A stretch of DNA of 37,902 nt from positions 1 through 37,902 of the forward strand of contig NZ_SLAP01000249.1 of assembly GCF_007126775.1 (NCBI RefSeq). Reading direction: 5' to 3'. The DNA is from Cecembia sp. (GTDB lineage: Bacteria; Bacteroidota; Bacteroidia; Cytophagales; Cyclobacteriaceae). Shown here piece by piece: positions 1-9,435 of this stretch. The notes under the pieces are model-generated. The model was not told the origin of the DNA and searched no databases. It worked only from the letters and a program-made list of their open reading frames with translations. The stretch's first letter is position 1, and each line of letters begins with the position of its first letter. Position numbers and translations under genes: made by a program.

Positions 1-1935
1 GATTTTTATATCAATAATTTCCTGGTGGGAAATATTGAAGCAGCCACCTATCTGTCAGATAAGCAGGTAAATCTGGAGTTGAATAATTTCAGAAATGGTG
101 TGAAGGTAATTGCTATTAATGGGTATTTGGGCTCCGAGGATGATGAATTGGCGCTCCAGGCCACTTTAAAAGATGCAGATCTTTCTGTTTTAGAGCCTTT
201 TTTATCCGATTACCTTACCCAATTGGGAGGTAAAGTGTCCGGAGATTTAAATCTTTCGGGAACACTTAATTTTCCTGAAGTTACTGGTACAGGGAGATTA
301 AATGGAGGAAAACTTTTGATAAATTACCTGAATACCTTTTATACCGTAGATGGAAATATTGTATTCAATACCAATGAAATCAGTTTCAGAGAACTTCAAT
401 TGAGGGATAGCAATGGGAACCTGGCAAGAATGAGAGGGGGGATTTCCCATGATTATTTTTCTGATTTTATTTTGGACATCAGTTCAAACTTGGACAAATT
501 CCAGGTCCTCAACACAACAGTCAGGGATAATGAAATCTTTTATGGTACTGCGTATACCAGCGGAACACTCAATATTTTTGGAGCAGCCAACAACTTGGAC
601 ATTACTGCAAGGGCTACTTCAGAAGCAAATACCCGCATTTTTATACCATTTGGTAGCAGCAGCGTACAGGCTCAGGAAGATTTCATCAATATTATCAATG
701 TGAGGGATACAAGTCGGGTGATTACAATGGAAGAGGGTGTAGAAAAACTGGCTATCAACAATGTAAGGATGAACTTTAACCTGGATGTTACTCCAGATGC
801 TTACCTTGAAATTCAAATTGATCCCAGAACAGGTGAAAACATCCAAGGCAGAGGCCGGGGTGTACTCAATCTGAATATTGATACCCAGGGTAATTTCTCC
901 ATGCTGGGCAATTATGAAATTACTGAAGCACGTTATAATTTTTCACTTTACAACATCATCCGAAGAGAATTTATTGTGCAGCCGGGAGGACGCATTTCCT
1001 GGTTTGGAGATCCTTATGAAGGAACGATGGATATCAAGGCATACTATCAGGAAAGTGTTTCCCTTCAAAATCTTCAGAATATCCAGGTTGGAGGTATAGA
1101 AGACCCCCAAATGCGGCGCCGTTTCCCTTTGAAAGTCTTAATGGATCTTAAGGGGAATTTACTCTCTCCGGAAATAAGCTTCAATTTTGACTTCAGCGAA
1201 TTCCCTACAGAAGGGAATGTACAGACTTACATCTCTGCCTTTCAAAACCGGATAGCCAATGATGAACAAGAAAAAAACAGACAAGTTTTCTCTGTCATCA
1301 TGATGCGGTCCCTTTCTCCAGAAGGACAGTTTTCAGGTGTTGGCAATATTGCGACATCAAACCTCAGTCAATTGCTCTCCTCCCAGTTGAACAGCTTCAT
1401 CGCTCAGGTGGACCAAAACCTTGAAGTGGATATTGACCTGGCCAACCTGGATCAAAATACCTTGGAGACTTTCCAATTAAGAGTAGCCTATACATTTTTA
1501 GACGGCAGGCTACGGGTCAGCAGGGATGGTGGTCTTACCGACCTTCAGGGCAATGCAGACCTGAACAGTATTGCAGGAGATTGGCAAGCAGAGTATTTAC
1601 TTACCGAAGATGGCCGTTATAGGATGCGGATTTACAATAGAAACAATTTCAATACCTTTACATCTCTGTCTTTGGCACGAAATGTAGCCACTTATGGTGT
1701 TTCTGTATCCCAAAACCTTTCTTTCAACTCTTTTGGAGAAATTTGGGATAAAATCAGAAGCAAAGAAAAGGAAAGGCTGAGAATCAATGATACCGATGAT
1801 TTTTTGAGGTATCAGTTTGAAGAGGAAAATGGCTGGAGACCGATCCCATTGGAAAACCTGGAAAATAGAGTCAGCCCTTTGGATTATCAAATAGACCCTC
1901 CCAAAAAAATCCTTAGAAAAGAAGAGGATGATTAA
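1..1935 (+). CDS. tamB: TamB-like translocation/assembly protein, C-terminal part (5' end outside window)
   Basis: The reading frame is open from base 1, so the gene begins upstream; about 644 residues are visible. The sequence is repetitive and beta-rich, with many short strands of alternating polar and hydrophobic residues and no catalytic motifs. It ends in a region typical of the TamB C-terminal domain (DUF490, PF04357), finishing with a charged tail rich in K, E and D before TAA. TamB-family proteins are inner-membrane-anchored periplasmic proteins that bridge to the outer membrane and help barrel assembly or lipid transport. The family call comes from overall pattern and the C-terminal region; no single diagnostic residue exists. 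The next gene follows after 48 bases on the same strand. Confidence 0.8.
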   Translation, partial: DFYINNFLVGNIEAATYLSDKQVNLELNNFRNGVKVIAINGYLGSEDDELALQATLKDADLSVLEPFLSDYLTQLGGKVSGDLNLSGTLNFPEVTGTGRLNGGKLLINYLNTFYTVDGNIVFNTNEISFRELQLRDSNGNLARMRGGISHDYFSDFILDISSNLDKFQVLNTTVRDNEIFYGTAYTSGTLNIFGAANNLDITARATSEANTRIFIPFGSSSVQAQEDFINIINVRDTSRVITMEEGVEKLAINNVRMNFNLDVTPDAYLEIQIDPRTGENIQGRGRGVLNLNIDTQGNFSMLGNYEITEARYNFSLYNIIRREFIVQPGGRISWFGDPYEGTMDIKAYYQESVSLQNLQNIQVGGIEDPQMRRRFPLKVLMDLKGNLLSPEISFNFDFSEFPTEGNVQTYISAFQNRIANDEQEKNRQVFSVIMMRSLSPEGQFSGVGNIATSNLSQLLSSQLNSFIAQVDQNLEVDIDLANLDQNTLETFQLRVAYTFLDGRLRVSRDGGLTDLQGNADLNSIAGDWQAEYLLTEDGRYRMRIYNRNNFNTFTSLSLARNVATYGVSVSQNLSFNSFGEIWDKIRSKEKERLRINDTDDFLRYQFEEENGWRPIPLENLENRVSPLDYQIDPPKKILRKEEDD

Positions 1936-1983
1936 ACAATTTGGCTGTTACCAAATTCAATAGCAGTACACATATGGATAATA

Positions 1984-3285
1984 ATGGAAAAGATCAGCTT
2001 ATTTTGGTTTAGGAGAGACCTCAGACTAGAGGACAATACCGGCTTGTACTATGCATATAAGCAAGAAAAAAATGTACTTCCTCTTTTTATTTTTGACCGT
2101 GACATATTGGATAAATTGGAGGATAAAAAAGACGCCAGGGTCACATTTATCCATGAACGGATTCAGGTATTACAGGAGCAGTTAAAGACCTATGGAAGCA
2201 CTGTTTTGGTGAAATATGGGAAGCCACAGGACATATGGAAAGCACTATTGGAGGAGTATCCGATAGCAAATGTCTATACCAACCGGGACTATGAACCTTA
2301 TGCCCTCGAAAGGGATGGAAAGGTAAAATCACTCTTGAAAGAAAACGGGGTACAGTTTTTGGACTTCAAGGACCAGGTAATCTTTGAAAAAGATGAAATC
2401 CTGAATGGAAGCGGTGAATTTTATAAAGTGTTTACTCCATATAGCAAGCTTTGGTTAAATAAATTCAAGCAAAGTCCACCTGAAATATTGCAACTCGATC
2501 GCAAAAGGAATAATTTCCTCCAACTTAATTCCTTAGCCATCCCAAGCTTGGAGCAAATGGGCTTTGATAGAAGTAACATCAATATTCCTTCACTGGATGT
2601 AGACAAGGGCCTTATTCAGAAGTACGATAAAGTGAGAAACTTCCCGGCAATCAATGGAACCACCCGCTTGGGGATCCATCTGCGATTTGGAACCATCAGT
2701 ATCAGAAAGCTGGCTCTGGAAGCTGCAAAATTAAATGACACCTATTTGAATGAACTGATTTGGAGGGAATTTTATATGATGATTCTTTATCATAATCCCC
2801 ATGTAGTAGAAAAGGCTTTCAAATCCCAATACGATCAGATCCCCTGGAGAAAGGATGAAGATGATTTTCAAAAATGGTGTGATGGGAAAACCGGGTATCC
2901 CATTGTAGATGCAGGAATGAGAGAGCTCAATGCTACTGGATATATGCATAACAGGGTAAGGATGATTGTGGCGAGTTTTCTTACCAAGCACCTTTTAATT
3001 GACTGGAGGTGGGGAGAAGCTTATTTTGCAAAAAAATTATTGGACTTTGAGCTTTCCTCTAACAATGGGGGCTGGCAATGGGCTGCGGGAACTGGTACGG
3101 ATGCACAGCCTTATTTCAGGGTGTTTAATCCGGAATCACAAACTGAAAAATTCGACAAGGAACTCAAGTATATCAAAAAATGGATCCCAGAATATGGAAC
3201 CGTTGAGTATCCAAAACCTATGGTAGATCATAAATTTGCCAGAGAAAGAGCCATAGAAACATACAAAAAAGCATTGAATTCATGA
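1984..3285 (+). CDS. phrB: Class I cryptochrome/deoxyribodipyrimidine photolyase
   Basis: A 433-residue, full-length photolyase that would repair cyclobutane pyrimidine dimers using light and FAD. The N-terminal antenna domain begins with LFWFRRDLRLEDN (residues 6-18). The C-terminal FAD domain contains ELIWREFY (257-264), GKTGYPIVDAGMREL (301-315), MHNRVRM (321-327) and NNGGWQWAAGTGTDAQPYFR (360-379). The tryptophans expected for the electron-transfer chain are present at W298, W341 and the WQW at 364-366. The length is slightly shorter than the E. coli enzyme (about 470). Its stop overlaps the start of the next gene by four bases (ATGA), so it is probably translationally coupled to the Smr-domain protein. 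Family-level function is secure; a cryptochrome role cannot be excluded. Confidence 0.95.
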   Translation: MEKISLFWFRRDLRLEDNTGLYYAYKQEKNVLPLFIFDRDILDKLEDKKDARVTFIHERIQVLQEQLKTYGSTVLVKYGKPQDIWKALLEEYPIANVYTNRDYEPYALERDGKVKSLLKENGVQFLDFKDQVIFEKDEILNGSGEFYKVFTPYSKLWLNKFKQSPPEILQLDRKRNNFLQLNSLAIPSLEQMGFDRSNINIPSLDVDKGLIQKYDKVRNFPAINGTTRLGIHLRFGTISIRKLALEAAKLNDTYLNELIWREFYMMILYHNPHVVEKAFKSQYDQIPWRKDEDDFQKWCDGKTGYPIVDAGMRELNATGYMHNRVRMIVASFLTKHLLIDWRWGEAYFAKKLLDFELSSNNGGWQWAAGTGTDAQPYFRVFNPESQTEKFDKELKYIKKWIPEYGTVEYPKPMVDHKFARERAIETYKKALNS

Positions 3286-4235
3286 ATATAGGAGACAGGG
3301 TAAGGTTACTTCATGGAAATGAAGAAGGCGTAATCACCAAAATATCATCAGGTGGAAGGGTAGAAGTGGAAATAGAGGATGGTTTTCGGATACCTGCTAT
3401 GAAAAATGAGGTTGTCCTGATTTCAAAAACAGAGAAAGCCTATTTTGGGGATGGAGTAAATGAACCTACTGAGAAATCCTCTGATTTTGTTTCTTCAAAA
3501 TCCCAAAACTCGGAAGAGGGATTGTTTTTGGCATACCTGCCTATCAACGACAAGGATCACAGCATTTATATCAGCAACAACACGGCAAAAAATTTTCTGG
3601 CCATGGTATCCGAACACCATGGCAGCAATTCCCAAACACTTTTGGCAGAGAAAATACCAGCGAAATCAAGTAAAAAAATTGCAGAAAAGTCCATCCAGCA
3701 TTTTGAGGAATGGCCAACTCTTTTGTTGCAGTTTTTCCCGATCAACAACAAGATTGAAAAGACTGAGGCCGCCTTTGAGAGGAAAATCAAATTCAAAGCC
3801 TCTTCATTTTTCAAAAGTAAAGGTAAGGTACCCATTCTCGAAAAAAATGGATATATTTTCAGGCTGACGGAAAACAGTGCATCAATAGATATTCATGAAC
3901 TCAATGAAGCACTTAACCCCAGTAAAAATTCCCCACCAGCAGAATTCCCAAAACCTCCAAAAGAAATAGACCTCCACATCGAAGAGCTTACAAAGGATCA
4001 TAGCTTATTGAGTAATTCAGAAATGCTGAAGCTACAAATGGAGGTATTTGAAAGAAATATCAACTATGCTATTGCATCAGGAATGGATGAAATTTCATTT
4101 ATTCATGGTATCGGAAATGGAGTCCTGAGAAAAGAAATACATAAGTATCTCAGTCAATTAAAAAATATTAAGTACTTTCAAGACACGCAGAAGAGCCGCT
4201 TTGGCTACGGTGCTACTTTGGTCCGCATATCTTAA
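3282..4235 (+). CDS. DUF2027 and Smr-domain protein
   Basis: A 317-residue protein. Residues 1-48 form a small KOW/SH3-like module (MNIGDRVRLLHGNEEGVITK), typical of DUF2027 proteins. The C-terminal 90 residues are an Smr domain: IDLHIEEL at 229-236 matches the LDLHG-type motif, HGIGNGVLR at 275-283 matches the HGxGxGxLR motif, and FGYGATLV (307-314) is the usual closing strand. Smr domains bind or nick DNA or RNA in MutS2 and related proteins. The middle (about 75-205) is predicted mostly beta and not recognised. It overlaps the photolyase by four bases and is followed after three bases by another gene, so the three are likely one transcript. A nucleic-acid role next to a repair enzyme is plausible, but that is inference. 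Confidence 0.88.
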   Translation: MNIGDRVRLLHGNEEGVITKISSGGRVEVEIEDGFRIPAMKNEVVLISKTEKAYFGDGVNEPTEKSSDFVSSKSQNSEEGLFLAYLPINDKDHSIYISNNTAKNFLAMVSEHHGSNSQTLLAEKIPAKSSKKIAEKSIQHFEEWPTLLLQFFPINNKIEKTEAAFERKIKFKASSFFKSKGKVPILEKNGYIFRLTENSASIDIHELNEALNPSKNSPPAEFPKPPKEIDLHIEELTKDHSLLSNSEMLKLQMEVFERNINYAIASGMDEISFIHGIGNGVLRKEIHKYLSQLKNIKYFQDTQKSRFGYGATLVRIS

Positions 4236-4238
4236 AAA

Positions 4239-5069
4239 ATGAAAGGCAAGGTTTCTCCAATATTTTCACTTTTTCTACATCATTTTGATGAAGCAAGGAT
4301 TGCTTTTGATGCATTGAGTAAGCAATATCGTGGTAAAAAAGCGATAGAACTGGAAACCAGATTGATATTTTTGGAAATCTACATCGATCTTTTGTCAAGG
4401 ATTCATTTTAAGGAAGACCAACTGAAATTTCGCTTGTTTACCCCTTTGAAAGACATATTCAAAGGGTTGAAAAAAACCAAGCACCTTAAGATGATTTTGA
4501 ACCAGCTGGAAAAATTAAAAAATCAGGGACATAGCTTTAACTCTTATTCCAAGGCTTTGGAATCTGAAAAAAACAAACTTTATAGTGAAGTATACGAATT
4601 GGTTGTTTCCTCTCCACTAAAAATGTGGGAGGACTTGTACCAGGAAGCATTCAAATACAGTAAGGGCCTAAGGCCCTTGATGATAAACACAGCTACCACA
4701 CAGATAATTGATGAGGAGTTGAGTTTTTTTAAAATTGAAAACAACGGCAAACTAGACAGTAAACTTCTGAAGGACATTTATGAAGGAATAAGAGTGATAA
4801 CTGCCCTCGAAAACCTTAGGATTGAGTCAGGATTCAATCCGGTGTTTGTACAGGAAGTTCACGATAGAATGAGCGAGTTGCAGAAAATCATGTTAAAGTG
4901 GTACGAGAACCACCTTTTCATTCAGCACTTAGGGGGATTCCTTACAGATAAAGCTGAAATTCCAAAAAAATACCTGGACCTGTTTTCTGAACTACAGTCC
5001 AATAAAAAACAGTTTACCAAACAGATCGAACAACAATGCAATGCACTTTTTGAACGTATTTTGGAATAA
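4239..5069 (+). CDS. Hypothetical all-helical protein, CHAD-like at most
   Basis: A 276-residue cytosolic protein with no signal peptide or membrane segment. It is predicted almost entirely alpha-helical and rich in K, E, L and F. The early part (residues 35-95) has a helix pair with spaced basic residues (RLIFLEIYIDLLSRI, then LKDIFKGLKKTKHLKMIL). This faintly recalls the CHAD domain, a helical polyphosphate-binding fold, but the usual histidine pattern is not clear, so I do not assign it. It starts three bases after the Smr gene and ends only three bases before the stop of the convergent glycosyltransferase, leaving no room for a separate terminator. I do not recognise a function. Confidence 0.82.
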   Translation: MKGKVSPIFSLFLHHFDEARIAFDALSKQYRGKKAIELETRLIFLEIYIDLLSRIHFKEDQLKFRLFTPLKDIFKGLKKTKHLKMILNQLEKLKNQGHSFNSYSKALESEKNKLYSEVYELVVSSPLKMWEDLYQEAFKYSKGLRPLMINTATTQIIDEELSFFKIENNGKLDSKLLKDIYEGIRVITALENLRIESGFNPVFVQEVHDRMSELQKIMLKWYENHLFIQHLGGFLTDKAEIPKKYLDLFSELQSNKKQFTKQIEQQCNALFERILE

Positions 5070-5072
5070 GTT

Positions 5073-6542
5073 TCAACGCCTTTTCAATGCATAACTTTTA
5101 AAGGTAGTCCATGAAATTACCGCATATCCTATAGCCAACATGAAATGAAAAACCAACATTTCATAGGTCCCTGAAAGTATAGATAATATTGCCATAATTG
5201 AAAACACCAGCGCTAGTAAACCTTCAATATAAGTGGTGAAAGGCACCTGCAATTGATTATAAGCATTTTCTTTCCAATGCGCTTTGGACTGGAGGTTATA
5301 TTTAGGGGTTCTTATAAATGGGGATTTTTTACCGGAAAAACCCTCCCAAACTGCTTGTGCATTGTGCAGTGCAAGTCCCATAGAAACAGCCAAGAAGAGA
5401 GGCAATTCCCACAGGAACCTCAATATACCTTTCCAGGTATACCCCACCAAACTCAAATTGGCAAAGAAGTAAACCAAAGCTATGATGACAAAGCCAACCA
5501 AGAATATGGCTGCTGCTTGGAATAAATTATCAGGAATCATTCCTTTATAAAAGGCATACCATACCGGAATGCTACTGAGACTCACTAAAAAAACAGCAAT
5601 AAAAATCACTGCATTTAACAAATGTGCAGTAGCATGCAATTTTGTTCTCCATCCAAACCCTTGTCCCAATACACTTATCAAGTGCTTTTTAGCGCATTCT
5701 GCCCCTCCTTTGGTCCATCGGAATTGTTGGGATTTAATCGCCGACATTACAGGAGGAAGCTCAGCCGGTGATTCTATATCAGGTCTGTAAATGAACTTCC
5801 ATCCTTTTTTTTGTGCCCTGTAACTCAGATCAAGATCCTCGGTCAGGGTGTCATCTTCCCAATTTCCCGCATCTATAATGCATGCTTTACGCCAGATACC
5901 ACCTGTTCCATTAAAATTGATAAACACATCCTGCGCATTTCTACCTATTTGTTCCACCATAAAATGTGCATCCAGGGCAAAAGCCTGTAAACGGGTCAAT
6001 AGCGAATGGTTTTCATTCAAATGGGTCCACCTACTTTGAACCAAACCAACCTGCTTATCCTCAAAAAAAGGCACCGTCTTCAATAAAAAATCCGGATCAG
6101 GAACAAAATCAGCATCAAAAATTGCAATCAGCTCTCCACTTGCTTTTTCCAGCCCATGTCTTAAAGCCCCTGCCTTGAAACCAATTCTGTCTTCTCTGTG
6201 AATATATTGGAAGTTAATATTGGGATATGCTTTGATCTTATCCTTGATAATCCCTACGGTCTCATCAGTACTATCATCGAGAAGCTGTATCTCCAGCTTG
6301 TCTTCAGGGTACCTAAAGGCAGCTGCCGCTTCGATCAAGCGCTCGACAACATATTTCTCATTAAAAATAGGCAATTGGACGGTTACTTTAGGCAATTCTT
6401 GCCAGTTTTTGACAGCAAGTGGTTGTATTCTTCTTTTGTACTTGAAAAAATAATAAAGCAGATGTGCCTGTGTAAAACTATAAAAGAGCACGAAGCACAT
6501 GGCCAGGATATAAATTCCCAGAAAAAGGTAGATAAAGAACAT
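5073..6542 (-). CDS. Family 2 glycosyltransferase, cellulose synthase-like, membrane-bound
   Basis: A 489-residue processive-type GT2 enzyme expected to polymerise or transfer sugars from a nucleotide-sugar at the cytoplasmic face. One N-terminal membrane helix (residues 4-30) is followed by a GT-A domain with LLDDSTDET (87-95), FDADFVPDP (142-150, the DxD metal site), TEDLDLSYR (234-242, catalytic Asp region) and QQFRWTKG (272-279, the QxxRW motif of processive enzymes). Four or five membrane helices follow. Length fits the cellulose synthase-like and CsbB/IcaA-like group; the product sugar cannot be read from sequence. Its ATG overlaps the upstream gene stop by one base (TGATG), so it is translationally coupled as the last gene of the redox operon, an unexpected partner for electron-transfer proteins. 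Confidence 0.93.
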   Translation of the reverse strand: MFFIYLFLGIYILAMCFVLFYSFTQAHLLYYFFKYKRRIQPLAVKNWQELPKVTVQLPIFNEKYVVERLIEAAAAFRYPEDKLEIQLLDDSTDETVGIIKDKIKAYPNINFQYIHREDRIGFKAGALRHGLEKASGELIAIFDADFVPDPDFLLKTVPFFEDKQVGLVQSRWTHLNENHSLLTRLQAFALDAHFMVEQIGRNAQDVFINFNGTGGIWRKACIIDAGNWEDDTLTEDLDLSYRAQKKGWKFIYRPDIESPAELPPVMSAIKSQQFRWTKGGAECAKKHLISVLGQGFGWRTKLHATAHLLNAVIFIAVFLVSLSSIPVWYAFYKGMIPDNLFQAAAIFLVGFVIIALVYFFANLSLVGYTWKGILRFLWELPLFLAVSMGLALHNAQAVWEGFSGKKSPFIRTPKYNLQSKAHWKENAYNQLQVPFTTYIEGLLALVFSIMAILSILSGTYEMLVFHFMLAIGYAVISWTTFKSYALKRR

Positions 6543-8086
6543 CAGGATTTTACACTTATGGATTTATTACCGATAATTATTGGCATATCGTTTATACGGC
6601 CTGCTTCCCCTGCATTTTCAAGCTTAAGTACTCCTCTTGGGCAAACCGCAGAGCAAACGCCACAACCTACGCAAGATGCTCTGACGATATTTTGTCCCCT
6701 CTGGGCGTACCAGCGCACGTCTATGCCCATTTCACAATAGGTGGAGCAGTTACCGCATGAAATACATTGCCCTCCATTGGTGGTTATTCTGAATCTGGAT
6801 TTAAAACGTTGAACGATCCCCAAGTAAGCTGCTAAAGGACAACCAAATCTGCACCAAACCCTATTGCCCATTAATGGGTAGAATCCAGTCCCAATAACTC
6901 CCGCAAAAGCTGAACCAATTGCAAAACCATATATGGAATGTAACTGATCGGTGGCCTGACCCAGTAAGCCAAATTCCATAAAATAATTGACGAGGGTTAC
7001 TGCTGTCATCAACACTGCAAATACAAGGACTCCGTGAACCATGTACCTCTCTATCTTCCAGGCCTTTAAAGATTTGTCAGATAACTGTCTGTAAGGATCC
7101 CCTAAAGTCTCTGCCAGGCCTCCACAACCACAGACCCAAGAACAGTACCAGCGCTTTCCGTAAAAATAAGTCAATAAAGGAACTCCCAAGACAATTAAAA
7201 TTATACCCCAGACCAACATAAACATTCCCAAAGCACCAGAACTGATCATTCCTTCTATTCGGTAATCATAAAAAAAAGAATAATCCAAGGGCCAGATATT
7301 TTTGAAATCGTGCCAAGGTTTGTTCAATAAAATTAGTATCTCCGGAATGAGAAAGGCAAATGCCAATTGAAAAAACATGACCGAGACAGTTCTTATTGTC
7401 TGATAGGCATTGCCCTTATATTTTCTAAACATTCTCACTCCCATCACCAAAATAGCAAGTGTATAAATCAAGCCATATAAAAACCATTGGCTGGCTTCTG
7501 CTCCTGATAAAGCTTTACTAAGGGGATCTACCATGATGACAAGATTGGTCATGTATTCAGGGAACCAATATAAAATCACGTAAAATAAAATGAGATAAGT
7601 ACCTGTAATGATTCCCAAAAGCCCCCTGGATTTCATGGAAGAAAAGTAAATTCCATCATTTTTAATCCCCTCCGGTTCCCCCTTATAAAGCGGGAAAATA
7701 TATAGCAGGCCGCCCAATACTGCTAATCCAATAGAAATTGAAAAAAACAAGAGAGGCCGACTTATCACTCCTGTCTGGGTTGCGCCTTTGGTAATTGAAA
7801 AGGCATAGTCATCCCAAATCACATCATCCCAAGCATCTCTTCTCTTGAGATCCTCATTGTATTCTTCAAACAAAGTATTGAAATCAGCAATAAAGCGAAA
7901 GTTTGAATTGTATACTTCTCCATACATTGGCCTTAATGTCCTGAGCATGGCTTCTTCATGCTCAGTTTTGACAGATGCACTTACTATATCTGCCTCAAGG
8001 CGGTAATCTCCTATAAAAGGAAGGGTACTGAAAACCAGCAATCCCAAAATAAATAATCCCAAGCCCAATAACTGTATCTTTTTCAT
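6542..8086 (-). CDS. NapH/NosR-like polyferredoxin membrane protein
   Basis: A 514-residue membrane protein with about eight helices. An N-terminal helix (4-24) is followed by a roughly 85-residue loop, then the remaining helices. Two membrane-adjacent cysteine motifs typical of NapH, NosR and CcoG relatives are present: WYCSWVCGCGG (C315, C319, C321) and WCRFGCP (C412, C416). The C-terminus carries two 4Fe-4S ferredoxin motifs, CISCGNCSTYC (C441, C444, C447, C451) and CVGCGVCSAVCP (C472, C475, C478, C482). Such proteins pass electrons across or along the cytoplasmic membrane. It overlaps the FAD/NAD oxidoreductase by four bases, so that flavoprotein is the obvious electron donor (inference). 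No nitrate or N2O reductase genes are nearby, so the physiological acceptor is unknown. Confidence 0.92.
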   Translation of the reverse strand: MKKIQLLGLGLFILGLLVFSTLPFIGDYRLEADIVSASVKTEHEEAMLRTLRPMYGEVYNSNFRFIADFNTLFEEYNEDLKRRDAWDDVIWDDYAFSITKGATQTGVISRPLLFFSISIGLAVLGGLLYIFPLYKGEPEGIKNDGIYFSSMKSRGLLGIITGTYLILFYVILYWFPEYMTNLVIMVDPLSKALSGAEASQWFLYGLIYTLAILVMGVRMFRKYKGNAYQTIRTVSVMFFQLAFAFLIPEILILLNKPWHDFKNIWPLDYSFFYDYRIEGMISSGALGMFMLVWGIILIVLGVPLLTYFYGKRWYCSWVCGCGGLAETLGDPYRQLSDKSLKAWKIERYMVHGVLVFAVLMTAVTLVNYFMEFGLLGQATDQLHSIYGFAIGSAFAGVIGTGFYPLMGNRVWCRFGCPLAAYLGIVQRFKSRFRITTNGGQCISCGNCSTYCEMGIDVRWYAQRGQNIVRASCVGCGVCSAVCPRGVLKLENAGEAGRINDMPIIIGNKSISVKS

Positions 8087-9435
8087 GCCCTTGACCCGAT
8101 TAATCTTTGAATGAAGGATGTTTTCTTAGGTTTCAACTGTTTACCATGTTGCTCATTGAAGGACTGAATTACCCGTCTATAGAAAGGCTTGTAAAATTCC
8201 GGATTGAAACTGGCTTGATCCAATTGTTCCATCACTTGATCTACCCTCCATTCCTCATTGATGGCATGGTCAAAAAACTCATGACGCAACCTCCAGCCAA
8301 ATGCATTTACCCCTTGGATCACCTCTGAATGCTTGGAAAAATTAAACCTGATTGCAACTTTTCCATTTTCATCCTCCCAATAGAAGGTTTCCATATCTTC
8401 TGGTAATTTGGCTGGCACATTTCCATAGGTCTGATATTCTATATCAAAAAATTTAGCAGAATTGAACCAAACCCCAGGTTGATAGGGAATAGGGTTTTCT
8501 TGGGTTAGGTTATATGCCAGGGTTTCTCCCTGCATTCTTCCAGTGTACCAGACTTGCTCAATATTTTTGCGGTTAGAATTTGGAGATTTTCTAAATTCAG
8601 CACAATCGCCAATAGCATAAACATCGGGTAAATTCGTTCTGAAATATGCGTCTATCAAAATCCCTTTATTGGTATCCAATTCAGTATCCTTTAAGAATTC
8701 AATATTAGGAGTAACACCAATACAAAGGCCTACAAATTCACAGGAAATGGATTCTTGATCTTTTGTTTTAACACCTACCACTTGATGATTCTGATTTCCA
8801 GTGATCTCTTCCAATTCGGTATTTAGCCGCAAATCGATCCCATGTTCCAAAATATGCCTACTCACCATTTTGGCCTCCTCTTCTGGAAGTACATTGTCCC
8901 AAAAGTCAGCTTCTCTGACCAAAAAAGTTACCTGAATATCCCTACTGGCCAACATCTCAGCCATTTCAATACCAATGAGTCCTCCTCCCACTACTACCGC
9001 TTTTTGGATTCCTGCTGTATTTTTTTCCATCAGCTGCAAATCCTGATAAGAATAAAGGCCCTGAACCCCTGTCAGTTGCTGCCCCGGCCAATTGATCATA
9101 AGCGGTTTAGAGCCAGTTGCCAGTACCAAAACATCATAGTGGATGGTTTTTCCATTATGGCAGATCAATTTTTTATGTTGGAAATCGATGATTTCAATCC
9201 ATGCCTGCAACAGCTCTATCCGGTTCTTTTCCCAAAACCAATCTTCATAGGGCTGTGTATGTTCATACTGCATATGCCCCATGTAAATATACATCAGGGC
9301 AGTGCGGGAAAAAAAATACTTTGTTTCCCCTGAAATCACAAGGATCTCTGCCGATGCATCATTTTTTCTGACTTCTCTGGCACAGGTAATTCCTGAAATT
9401 CCATTTCCAATAATGACTATTTTTTGCTTACTCAT
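8083..9435 (-). CDS. NAD(P)/FAD-dependent oxidoreductase
   Basis: A 450-residue flavoprotein of the pyridine nucleotide-disulfide oxidoreductase superfamily, closest in layout to nitrite reductase flavoprotein domains and ferredoxin or rubredoxin reductases. The FAD-binding loop is IIGNGISGITCAR (8-20), ATGSKP is at 106-111, the NAD(P) loop is VVVGGGLIGIEMAE (147-160), and VYAIGDCAEF closes the FAD site. There is no redox-active CxxxxC pair, so it is not a thiol-disulfide reductase. The last 100 residues form an extra C-terminal domain of unknown role. No signal peptide is seen, so it acts in the cytosol. It overlaps both neighbours by a few bases, indicating tight co-expression with the Fe-S membrane protein and the DUF547 lipoprotein. 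Confidence 0.93.
   Translation of the reverse strand: MSKQKIVIIGNGISGITCAREVRKNDASAEILVISGETKYFFSRTALMYIYMGHMQYEHTQPYEDWFWEKNRIELLQAWIEIIDFQHKKLICHNGKTIHYDVLVLATGSKPLMINWPGQQLTGVQGLYSYQDLQLMEKNTAGIQKAVVVGGGLIGIEMAEMLASRDIQVTFLVREADFWDNVLPEEEAKMVSRHILEHGIDLRLNTELEEITGNQNHQVVGVKTKDQESISCEFVGLCIGVTPNIEFLKDTELDTNKGILIDAYFRTNLPDVYAIGDCAEFRKSPNSNRKNIEQVWYTGRMQGETLAYNLTQENPIPYQPGVWFNSAKFFDIEYQTYGNVPAKLPEDMETFYWEDENGKVAIRFNFSKHSEVIQGVNAFGWRLRHEFFDHAINEEWRVDQVMEQLDQASFNPEFYKPFYRRVIQSFNEQHGKQLKPKKTSFIQRLIGSRA

Noticed and set aside
4239-5069. CHAD domain assignment for the helical protein
   Set aside because: Only a loose helical and basic pattern is seen; the expected histidine and arginine arrangement is not clear, so it stays hypothetical.
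6198-6740. A 180-codon open frame on the plus strand inside the GT2/Fe-S genes
   Set aside because: It is antisense to two well-supported genes with intact motifs and has no recognisable product.
8842-9333. A 163-codon open frame antisense to the FAD oxidoreductase
   Set aside because: The sense frame carries FAD and NAD motifs; the antisense product shows no family pattern.
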